NCBI RefSeq assembly: GCF_005222755.1
Contig: NZ_STGD01000019.1
Span: 1-64,000, forward strand
Direction of reading: 5' to 3'
DNA from: Roseomonas sp. HF4
GTDB taxonomy: Bacteria; Pseudomonadota; Alphaproteobacteria; Acetobacterales; Acetobacteraceae
Length of the DNA: 64,000 nt
Numbering within the stretch: the first letter of the stretch is position 1; each line of letters starts with the position of its first letter. Made by a program: the position numbers and the translations under genes. The notes under the pieces were generated by a model. The model was given only the letters and a program-made list of their open reading frames with translations, had not been told where the DNA came from and did not search any database. Positions 54,436 to 63,300 of the stretch are shown here, piece by piece.

Positions 54436-55392
54436 ATGACGAAGCCGCTGCTGCTGCTGTGGACCGACGGGGCCGCGCCCTACGCCCGCGCGATCGCCGA
54501 GGCGGGGCTGTCCGGCCACCTGCGTGTCGAGACCATCCCGCGCGCCGCGACGCCCGACCCCGCGCTGCTGGCCGAGGCCGAGGCCCTGCTGTCCTGGGGC
54601 CCGCCCGCCGGGATGCTCGCTGAGATGCCGCGGCTGCGCTTCGTGCAGGCGCTGACCGCCGGCGTCGAGCACTGGCTGGCGCGGCCCGACCTGCGGGAAG
54701 GCATTGCGCTGTCCTGCGCGCGCGGGACGCACCGGGTGCAGATGCCGGAGAACATCCTCGGCGCGCTGTTCCACATCGTGAAGCCCTATGCCGCCATCGC
54801 GGGCGACAACGCGGCCGGGCGCTGGACACGGCGGGTTTCGGAAACGCTGGCGGGGAAGACGCTCGGCATCCTCGGCCTGGGCGCGATCGGGGCGGAACTC
54901 GCGCGCAAGGCCGCGGCGCTCGAGATGCGGGTGATCGGCACGAAGCGCGGCGTGGCCGAGGTGCCGCACGCGGCGAAGGTCCTGCCACCCGAACGCACGG
55001 AGGAGGTGCTGGCCGAGAGCGACTTCGTCGTTCTCCTGCTACCTGCGACGCCCGAGACCACGAACCTGATGGACGCGGCGCGGCTCGCGCGCATGAAGCC
55101 CTCCGCCTGGCTGCTGAATTTCGGCCGCGGCGCGCTGGTCCACGACGAGGACCTGGTGGCCGCGGTCCGCGCCGGCACCATCGCGGGTGCGATCCTCGAT
55201 GTCTTCCGCACCGAGCCGCTGCCGGCCGAACACCCCTTCTGGGCGGAGGAACGGATCATGGTGCTGCCGCACATCGGCGGGCTGCATCCGCAGCGCGACG
55301 AGGTGGTCGCCGCCCTGCTGGCCGGGAACATGCGCCGCTTCCTCGACGGCGCGCCGGTCGCGCACTTGGTGGACCGGAAGGCCGGCTACTGA
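54436..55392 (+). CDS. D-2-hydroxyacid dehydrogenase (NAD(P)-dependent)
   Basis: 318 aa. The Rossmann motif GILGLGAIGAELARK (about 147-161) and the family catalytic set are visible: Arg in LLNFGRGALVHDED, Glu in VFRTEPLPAEHPFW, His in VLPHIGGLHPQRDE. It reduces 2-oxoacids or oxidises D-2-hydroxyacids; the short active-site loops resemble the GhrA-like branch. Overlaps the SDR gene by one base, so the two form an operon. Confidence 0.92.
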   Translation: MTKPLLLLWTDGAAPYARAIAEAGLSGHLRVETIPRAATPDPALLAEAEALLSWGPPAGMLAEMPRLRFVQALTAGVEHWLARPDLREGIALSCARGTHRVQMPENILGALFHIVKPYAAIAGDNAAGRWTRRVSETLAGKTLGILGLGAIGAELARKAAALEMRVIGTKRGVAEVPHAAKVLPPERTEEVLAESDFVVLLLPATPETTNLMDAARLARMKPSAWLLNFGRGALVHDEDLVAAVRAGTIAGAILDVFRTEPLPAEHPFWAEERIMVLPHIGGLHPQRDEVVAALLAGNMRRFLDGAPVAHLVDRKAGY

Positions 55393-56162
55393 TGGCCTAT
55401 GCGCCCTTCGACCTCGGCGGGAAGGTCGCGCTCGTCACCGGGGGCAATTCCGGAATCGGCCTCGGCATGGCGGAGGCGCTGGCGGCGGCCGGCGCGGACG
55501 TCGCGATCTGGGGCACGAACGCGGCGAAGAACGCCGAGGCCGTCGCGACGCTGGCGAAGGCCGGCGTGCGGGTGCATGCCGAGGCCTGCGACGTCGGCGA
55601 CGAGGCGGCGGTGGAGCGCGCCTTCGCGGGCACCCTGGCCGCGCTCGGGCGCGTCGACGCCTGCTTCGCCAATGCCGGCACCTACGGGCACAAGACGAAG
55701 TTCACGGAGCTGGACAGCGCCGAATGGCACCGCGTGACGCGGGTGAACCTGGACGGCGCGTTCTTCACGCTGCGCACGGCGGCGCGGCACATGGTCGAGC
55801 GCGGCGGCGGCGGCACGCTGGTCGGCACGGCGTCGCTCGCCGCGATCGAGGGCGCGGCGCGCAACACGCACTACGCCGCGACCAAGGGCGCGATGGTGGC
55901 GATCATCCGCGCGCTGGCGGTGGAACTCGCCCGGCACGGCATCCGCGCCAACGCCATCCTGCCTGGCTGGATCGAGACGGCGATGACGGCGCGGAGCGTC
56001 GCCGACGAACGCTTCGCGGCGCACGTGCTGCCGCGCATCCCGGCGCGGCGCTGGGGCGGGGGTGCCGATTTCGGAGGCCTCGCCATATATCTGGCGAGCG
56101 ATGCGTCGTCCTACCATTCGGGCGATTGCCTCGTGGTGGACGGCGCATACTCGCTGTTCTGA
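55392..56162 (+). CDS. Short-chain dehydrogenase/reductase (SDR)
   Basis: 256 aa classical SDR. Cofactor motif VTGGNSGIGLGMAEAL (about 16-31), NAG-type NAGTYG, catalytic Ser in GTASLAAIEG and YxxxK in HYAATKGAM, and the C-terminal GDCLVVDGAY are all present. NAD or NADP preference is unclear. Operon partner of the hydroxyacid dehydrogenase. Confidence 0.92.
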   Translation: MAYAPFDLGGKVALVTGGNSGIGLGMAEALAAAGADVAIWGTNAAKNAEAVATLAKAGVRVHAEACDVGDEAAVERAFAGTLAALGRVDACFANAGTYGHKTKFTELDSAEWHRVTRVNLDGAFFTLRTAARHMVERGGGGTLVGTASLAAIEGAARNTHYAATKGAMVAIIRALAVELARHGIRANAILPGWIETAMTARSVADERFAAHVLPRIPARRWGGGADFGGLAIYLASDASSYHSGDCLVVDGAYSLF

Positions 56163-56188
56163 AGACTGCCCGGGAGGAGGAACCCACG

Positions 56189-56653
56189 ATGTCCACCCGC
56201 CGCCTGATCCTGGCCACGGCCCTCGGTACGCTCGCCGCGCCCGCGCTCGCGCAGCAGCGCATCCCGGTCGAGGTCTGGCGCGACCCGTCCTGCGGCTGCT
56301 GCGCCGGCTGGGTCGCGCATCTGCGGGCCGAAGGCTTTGCCGTGACCGACAGCGTGGTGCGCGCCGTCGGTCCCTATCGGGAGGTGCTCGGCACGCCGCC
56401 GGACCTGCTCTCCTGCCACGCGGCGCGGGTCGCGGGCCTTGGGCTCGAAGGGCATGTGCCCGCCTTCGCCATCCGCCGGTTGCTTGCGGAGCGACCGGCG
56501 GGGGTCGCGGGCCTCTCGGTGCCCGGCATGCCGATCGGCACGCCGGGCATGGAGGTGCCGGGCCGCGAGCCGGAGGTCTACGAGGTCGTGGCCTGGCGGC
56601 GTGACGGCACGCATGCGCCCTGGCTGCGCATGCGCGGCGCCCTGCCTGTCTGA
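56189..56653 (+). CDS. Exported DUF411 metal-binding protein
   Basis: 154 aa. A Tat/Sec signal (STRRLILATALGTLAAPALA) is followed by the DUF411 domain: VEVWRDPSCGCCAGWVAHL with the paired-Cys motif, SCHAARVAGLGLEGHVPA and PGMPIGTPGME. Members are linked to copper or other metal handling in the periplasm. Strong ribosome site GGGAGGAGG. Confidence 0.9.
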   Translation: MSTRRLILATALGTLAAPALAQQRIPVEVWRDPSCGCCAGWVAHLRAEGFAVTDSVVRAVGPYREVLGTPPDLLSCHAARVAGLGLEGHVPAFAIRRLLAERPAGVAGLSVPGMPIGTPGMEVPGREPEVYEVVAWRRDGTHAPWLRMRGALPV

Positions 56654-56731
56654 CCGGGCCGGCGGCGCGCTTAACGGGCGCGCAAGACTGCCCGGCTAGG
56701 GTCGCGCCGGACCCCGGCCGGACTGAGGATA

Positions 56732-58876
56732 TTGGCGCCAGACCTCACAGCGCTCCGCTGCCTCTTCCTCGTTGCCACGCACCACGGGCTGCAGGTGGCG
56801 CCCGAGGACCTGCCCGCGGCGCAGGGTTCCGACCTGCTGCCCGCCATGCTGGCCGCGATGGGCCGGCTCGGCCTCAAGGCGCAGGCCGTGGCGGGCTGCG
56901 GGTGGGACAAGGCCGAACGCCTCGGCACGGCCTATCCGGCGCTGGCGGTGCGGCGCGACGGGTCCTGGGTCATCCTGGTGCATGTCATGCCGGGGCCGGA
57001 CGGGGAACCGGCCGCGGCGGTGCTCGACCCGGCGGAGGAGGCGGCGGGGGTGCGGCTGGTGCCGCGCGCGCGCTTCCTGGCGGAATGGTCGGGCACGCTG
57101 GTGCTCTGCCGCCGGCGTACGCCGGGCGGCGCGGACCGCCCCTTCGGCTTCGGCTGGTTCCTGCCCGAGCTCGCGCGCCATCGCCGCTTCTTCGCCGGCG
57201 TCGCGGTCGCGGCGGTGCTGTCGAACCTGATCGCCTTCGCCATCCCACTGCTGTTCCAGGTGCTGATCGACAAGGTCGTCGCGCACCACGCCTGGCAGAC
57301 GCTGACGGTGGTGGTGGTGGTCTTCGTCGTGCTGGCGCTGTTCGACGGCTTCTTCCTCTATGCGCGGCAGCGGCTGATGCTGCTGGCGTCCAACAAGGTG
57401 GATGCCCGGCTCGGCCAGCGGACCTTCGCGCACCTGCTCTCCCTGCCGCTGTCCTTCTTCGAGACCCATGCCGCGGGCGTGCTGGTGCGGCACATGCAAC
57501 AGACGGAAAAGCTCCGGCACTTCCTGACGGGCCGGCTGTTCCAGGTGCTGCTGGATGCGGCGCTGCTGCCGGTGCTGCTGTTGCTGCTGGCGTTGTTCTC
57601 CGGCGTGCTGACGCTGGTGGTGCTGGGCTTCTCGGCGGCGATCGCGGCGGTGATCGGCGCCATGGTGCCGGCCTTCCGGGCGCGGCTCAACGCGCTCTAT
57701 GCCGCCGAGGGCGCGCGCCAGGCGCACCTGGTCGAGACGCTGCACAACATGCGCGCGGTCAAGTCCCTGGTGCTGGAGCCGGTGCGCAGCCGCGCCTGGG
57801 ACGGCCAGGTGGCGCAGGCCGTGCGGGCGCATGCGGAGGTCGGGCGGATCGCGGCGGCCGGCGCCGTCGCGACCTCGGTGCTGGAACGGCTGATGCAGAT
57901 CGCGGTGCTCGGCCTGGGCGCCACGCTGGTCTTCGACGGCGCGCTGACGGTGGGCGCGCTGGTCGCCTTCACCATGCTGTCGGGGCGCGTGACCGGGCCG
58001 CTCGTGCAGATCGTGGCGCTGATCACCGAGTATCAGGAGGCGGCGCTGTCGATGCGCATGCTCGGCACCGTGATGAACGCGCAGCCCGAGGCGCGCGCCG
58101 GCGCCCGGCTGGCGCGCCCGCCCGTGACCGGCGCACTGCGCTTCGACGGCGTGACGTTCGCCTATCCCGGCGCCGCGGTGCCGGCGCTCGACCGTGTCTC
58201 CTTCACCGTCGAGGAAGGCCAGGTGATCGGAGTGGTGGGCCGGTCAGGCTCCGGCAAGACGACCGTGACGCGCCTCATCCAGGGCATCCATGCGCCGCAG
58301 GACGGCCGGATCCGCTTCGGGGCCGCCGACATCCGCACCATCGAGCTCGACCACCTGCGCCGCCACATCGGCGTGGTGCTGCAGGAGAACCTGCTGTTCC
58401 GCGGCACGCTGCGCGAGAACATCGCCGCCACGCGCCCCGACGCGCCACTGGCTGAGGTTCTGGAGGCGGCGCGCCTGGCCGGCGCCACCGAGTTCATCGA
58501 GCGCCTGCCCCGTGCCTTCGACACCATGGTCGAGGAAAGCGGTACGAATCTCTCCGGCGGGCAGCGCCAGCGCATCGCGATCGCGCGCGCGCTGCTGACA
58601 CGACCGCCGCTGCTGATCCTGGACGAGGCGACCAGCGCGCTGGACCCGGACAGCGAGGCGATCATCCAGGCCAACCTGGCCGACATCGCGCGCGGGCGGA
58701 CCATGATCGTGGTGTCGCACCGCCTGTCATCGCTGGTGACGGCGGATTCCATCCTGGTGCTGGAACAGGGGCGCGTCGCGGATTTCGCGCCGCATGCGGC
58801 GCTGCTCGGCCGCTGCGAGGTGTACCGTCATCTGTGGCACCAGCAGACGCAGCACATGCGATGCGCGGCCGAATGA
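56732..58876 (+). CDS. Type I secretion ABC exporter (HlyB/LapB-like)
   Basis: 714 aa. An N-terminal C39-like domain without the catalytic Cys (about 1-130: LTALRCLFLVATHHGLQVAP) of the kind that chaperones RTX substrates, a six-helix membrane domain (about 150-430), then the ATPase with Walker A VVGRSGSGKTTV (about 500), signature NLSGGQRQRIAIARAL (about 606), Walker B LLILDEATSALD and VVSHRLSS. TTG start at 56732 with GACTGAGGA upstream. ATGA overlap with the adaptor gene. Probably exports the giant repeat protein downstream. Confidence 0.93.
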   Translation: MAPDLTALRCLFLVATHHGLQVAPEDLPAAQGSDLLPAMLAAMGRLGLKAQAVAGCGWDKAERLGTAYPALAVRRDGSWVILVHVMPGPDGEPAAAVLDPAEEAAGVRLVPRARFLAEWSGTLVLCRRRTPGGADRPFGFGWFLPELARHRRFFAGVAVAAVLSNLIAFAIPLLFQVLIDKVVAHHAWQTLTVVVVVFVVLALFDGFFLYARQRLMLLASNKVDARLGQRTFAHLLSLPLSFFETHAAGVLVRHMQQTEKLRHFLTGRLFQVLLDAALLPVLLLLLALFSGVLTLVVLGFSAAIAAVIGAMVPAFRARLNALYAAEGARQAHLVETLHNMRAVKSLVLEPVRSRAWDGQVAQAVRAHAEVGRIAAAGAVATSVLERLMQIAVLGLGATLVFDGALTVGALVAFTMLSGRVTGPLVQIVALITEYQEAALSMRMLGTVMNAQPEARAGARLARPPVTGALRFDGVTFAYPGAAVPALDRVSFTVEEGQVIGVVGRSGSGKTTVTRLIQGIHAPQDGRIRFGAADIRTIELDHLRRHIGVVLQENLLFRGTLRENIAATRPDAPLAEVLEAARLAGATEFIERLPRAFDTMVEESGTNLSGGQRQRIAIARALLTRPPLLILDEATSALDPDSEAIIQANLADIARGRTMIVVSHRLSSLVTADSILVLEQGRVADFAPHAALLGRCEVYRHLWHQQTQHMRCAAE

Positions 58877-60237
58877 TGCGCACGCGCCGGCGCGCCCCGC
58901 CGCCGGCCCGCATCGCGGCCGAAGCCGTCGGCTTCCAGGACCCGCTGGAGGCCGTGGTCGCCGAGGCGCCGCCGCCGCTACTGCGCGGCCTGCACTGGAT
59001 GGTCGCCGCGCTGTTCGCCGCCCTGCTGCTGGCCGCCGCGCTCACGCGCGTGGACGTGGTGGTGGCCGGCAGCGGCCGGCTCGCACCCGATGCGCCGCCG
59101 ATCGTGCTGCAGCCGATGGAGCGCGCCGTGCTGCGCGAGGTCCGCGTGCGCCCGGGGGAGGTCGTGCGCCGCGGCCAGGTGCTGGCCGTTCTCGACCCGT
59201 CCTTCGCCGAGGCCGACCGCGCGGCGCTGGCCGGGCAGCGCCGCGCGCTCGCCGCGCAGATGGCGCGGCTCGAGGCTGAGCTCGCCGGCGCGGCGCCGCC
59301 CGACGCATCCGACCCCGACGGCGCGCTGCAGGCCAGGTTGCAGGCGCAGCGTCATGCCTTCCTGGATGCCCGCCTCGCCGCGCTGGAGGAGGAGATGCGC
59401 GGCCAGGAGGCCGCCATCGGCACGCTCGAGGAGACCGACGCCTCGCTGGCGGAGCAGGTGACGATCGCGCGCGACGTCGAGGCGCTGCGCGCCCGCCTGC
59501 TCGAAGGCCAGATCGGATCCCGCCTGCAGTTCCTCGAGGCGCGGGCGCGCCGGCTCGCGGCCGAGCAGCAGCGCGAGCAGGACCGCGGCCGCCTGCGCGA
59601 ACTGCGCCATGCGCTGGCGCAGAAGCGGGCCGAGCGACAGGGCTTCCTCGACAACTGGCAGCGCCAGGCGATGGAAGACCTCGCGCGCGTGCGGGGCGAG
59701 TTCGCGCGGGTGGAGGAGGCGCTGTCCAAGGCAACGCGGCTCGCCGAGCTGACAGTCATCGCGGCGCCGGCGGACGGCACGGTGCTCGAGGTCGCGCAGC
59801 GATCCGCCGGGTCCGTTCTGCGGGAGGCGGAGCCGGTCGTCACCATGGTGCCGGCCGGCGCGCCGCTGATCGCCGAGGTGCTGCTGCGCTCGGCCGATAT
59901 CGGCCATGCAAGGCCCGGGGACCGCGTGGTGGTGAAGGTGGACGCCTTCCCGTTCCAGCGGCACGGCGCGCTGGAAGGGCGGCTGCGCGCCGTCGCGCAG
60001 GACAGCCGGTCGCTCCGGCCCGGGGCGGAGGAGGGCGAGGCGCCGGGCGCCGGCGGCGCGATGCATCGCGCCCAGGTCACGCTGGACCCGGCCGCGCTGC
60101 GCGGCCTGCCGGAGGGCGCCGCACCGACGCCGGGCATGACCGTGACCGCCGAGATCCATGTCGGGGCGCGCAGCGTGCTCTCGACCTTCCTGCTGCCGCT
60201 GCTGCGCGGCGCGGCGGAAAGCCTGCGGGAGCCATGA
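58873..60237 (+). CDS. HlyD-family type I secretion adaptor
   Basis: 454 aa from the ATG overlapping the exporter stop. One membrane helix (about 47-66), a lipoyl-like half (ERAVLREVRVRPGEVVRRGQ), a long coiled coil (about 115-285), the second lipoyl half, and the barrel with ADIGHARPGDRVVVKVDAFP. The C-terminal TPGMTVTAEIHVGARSVLSTFL is the HlyD/LapC signature. It bridges the ABC exporter to an outer-membrane TolC-type protein, which is not encoded in the window. Confidence 0.93.
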   Translation: MMRTRRRAPPPARIAAEAVGFQDPLEAVVAEAPPPLLRGLHWMVAALFAALLLAAALTRVDVVVAGSGRLAPDAPPIVLQPMERAVLREVRVRPGEVVRRGQVLAVLDPSFAEADRAALAGQRRALAAQMARLEAELAGAAPPDASDPDGALQARLQAQRHAFLDARLAALEEEMRGQEAAIGTLEETDASLAEQVTIARDVEALRARLLEGQIGSRLQFLEARARRLAAEQQREQDRGRLRELRHALAQKRAERQGFLDNWQRQAMEDLARVRGEFARVEEALSKATRLAELTVIAAPADGTVLEVAQRSAGSVLREAEPVVTMVPAGAPLIAEVLLRSADIGHARPGDRVVVKVDAFPFQRHGALEGRLRAVAQDSRSLRPGAEEGEAPGAGGAMHRAQVTLDPAALRGLPEGAAPTPGMTVTAEIHVGARSVLSTFLLPLLRGAAESLREP

Positions 60238-60398
60238 TCGAGAATCGCGGCCGGCCTTAACCCGCGGTCAAGTGCCTTCGCGCATCCTGCAGATCGACGG
60301 CGAGCCGACAGGAGGTCGGTACAGCGTCGCGGCCAGCCCTTCGCGTTGGAGGGCGGGCCTGCGGCGCGCATGGCCAGGACCCCGGCTCGGAGCGAATC

Positions 60399-63300
60399 AT
60401 GAGTCTGCTCTCTTCCCTGAACACGACGCAGATCCAGGGCCTGACCACCACCACCATCGCCAGCCTCACGACCACCGAGATCCGCAGCCTCGCCGCCACC
60501 CAGATCGAGGCGCTGACCACCACGCAGGTCGGCGTGCTGCGCACGACCCAGATCGCGGCGCTGACCACGCAGCAGGTCGCGGCGCTCGAGACCACCGACC
60601 TCGTCGCGCTCTCGACCACCCAGATGCGCGGCCTGCTGCCGACCCAGATCGCGGCGCTGACCACCACGCAGGTCGCGGGGCTGACCACCACACAGGTCGC
60701 CTCCCTGACGCAGACCCAGATCACAGGCCTGCAGAGCTCGGACGTCGCCGCGCTGACGACCACGCAGGTGGGCGCGCTCGCCTCGACGCAGATCGCGGCA
60801 CTCAACACGACCCAGCTCCGTGCGCTCGAGACGACCGACCTCGCGGAGCTGACAACCACCCAGATCCGCGCCCTCGGCGCCGCGCAGCTCGCCGCCCTGT
60901 CCACGACGCAGATCGAGGTGCTGACCACGACACAGGTCGCGAACCTCGCCGCCACCCAGGTCGCGGGGCTGACGTCCACCCAGGTCGCGGCGCTGAGCAC
61001 GACGCAGGTGGCCGCGCTGACCTCGACCCAGGTCGGTGCGCTCGGCACCGCACAGCTGCGCGGCCTCGACACTACCGATATCGCAGCACTGACCACGACC
61101 CAGGTCGCGGGCCTGCGCTCCGGCCAGATCAGCGGGCTCACGGCGGCGCAGGTCGCGGCGCTGGAGACCACCGACCTTGCGACCCTGACCACCACGCAGC
61201 TCGCGGGCCTGACCACCTCGCAGGTCGCCGCGCTCTCCACCACCCAGGTCGAGGCGCTGACCACGACGCAGATCGCCGGCCTCTCGACCCGCCAGGTCGC
61301 GGCGCTGCAGATCTCGGACATCGCGGCGCTGACGACCACGCAGGTCGGCGCCCTCACGAGCGGCCAGGTCGCCGCACTGACCACCACGCAGCTGCGTGCG
61401 ATCGAGACGACGGACCTCGCAGAACTGACGACGACGCAGATCCGCGGGCTCCGCGCCACGCAGATCACGGCGCTGACGACGACGCAGGTCGCAGCGCTGA
61501 CCACGACGCAGGTGGAAGGGCTCGCCGCCACGCAGGTCTCCGGCCTGACCTCCTCCCAGGTCGCGGCGCTGACCACGACCCAGGTCGGTGCGTTGACCTC
61601 GATCCAGATCGGCGTCTTCGCGACGTCGCAGCTGGCCGGCCTCGACACGACGGACATCGCGGCGCTGACCACGACCCAGGTCGCCGGCCTCCGCCTGACC
61701 CAGATGACCGGGCTTTCCACCGCGCAGGTCGCGGCGCTGGAGACCACCGACCTCGTCACGCTCACCACCACGCAGGTGCGAGGCCTGCTGCCGACCCAGA
61801 TCGCGGCGCTGAACACGACGCAGGTCGCGGAGCTGACCACCACCCAGGTCGCCTCCCTGACGCAGACCCAGGTTGCCGGGCTGCAGAGCTCCGACGTCGC
61901 GGCGCTGACGACCACGCAGGTGGGCGCGCTCGCCTCGACGCAGGTCGCGGCGCTCAACACGACCCAGGTCCGCGCGCTCGAGACCACCGATCTCGTGGAG
62001 CTGACCACAACGCAGCTCCGTGGCCTGTTGGCGAGCCAGATCGCCGCGCTGTCCACCACGCAGGTCGAGGCGCTGACCACCACGCAGGTGGCTGCGCTCG
62101 CGACCAACCAGGTCGCGGGGCTGACGTCTACCCAGGTCGCGGCGCTGACCTCGACCCAGGTCGGTGCGTTGACCTCGACGCAGGTCGGTGCGCTCGGCAC
62201 CGCGCAGTTGCGCGGCCTCGACACGACGGACATCGCCGCGCTGACCACGACCCAGGTCGCGGGCCTTCGGTCCGGCCAGATCACGGGCCTTTCCACCGCC
62301 CAGATTGCTGCGCTCGAGACCACCGACCTCGCGACGCTGACCACGACCCAGATGGTAGGCCTGACCACCTCGCAGATCGCCGCGCTGTCCACCACGCAGG
62401 TCGAGGCGCTGACCACCACGCAGATCGCCGGTCTCGCCACCCGTCAGGTCGTGGCGTTGCAGACCTCGGACATTGCCGCGCTGACGACCACGCAGGTGGG
62501 CGCGCTCGCCTCGACGCAGGTTGCGGCGCTGACGACCACGCAGCTCCTCGCGCTCGAGACAACCGATCTCGCGGGGCTGACCACGACGCAGCTGCGCGGC
62601 CTTGGTGCGTCCCAGATCGGCGCGCTATCGACCACCCAGGTTGGGGCGCTGACCACCACCCAGGTCGACAGCCTGACAACCACGCAGGTCGCCGGCCTGA
62701 CGTCGACGCAGGTCGCTGCCTTGACCACGACGCAGCTGGCCGCGTTGAGCTCCACCCAGATCGGCGGGTTCGCGACGTCGCAGCTGGCCGGCCTCGACAC
62801 GACGGACATCGCGGCGCTGACCACGACCCAGGTCGCCGGCCTCCGCCTGACCCAGATGACCGGGCTTTCCACCGCGCAGGTCGCGGCGCTGGAGACCACC
62901 GACCTCGTCACGCTCACCACCACGCAGGTGCGAGGCCTGCTGCCGACCCAGATCGCGGCGCTGAGCACGACCCAGGTCGCGGAACTCACCACCGCCCAGG
63001 TCGCCTCCCTGACGCAGACCCAGATCACGGGCCTGCAGAGCTCCGACATCGCCGCGCTGACCACGACGCAGATCGGCGCGATCGGCACGACCGCACTCCG
63101 CGGACTGCTGACCTCCCAGATCGCCGCGCTGACCACCACTCAGGTCGAGGCGCTGAGCACGACGCAGGTCGCGGCGCTGACCGTGGCGCAGGTCACCTCG
63201 CTCGAGACGGCCGACATCGCCGCGCTCTCGACCACCCAGGTCGTGGCGCTTGGCACCACGCAGCTGGCGGCGCTGCGCACCTCCCAGATCGGTGCGCTCG

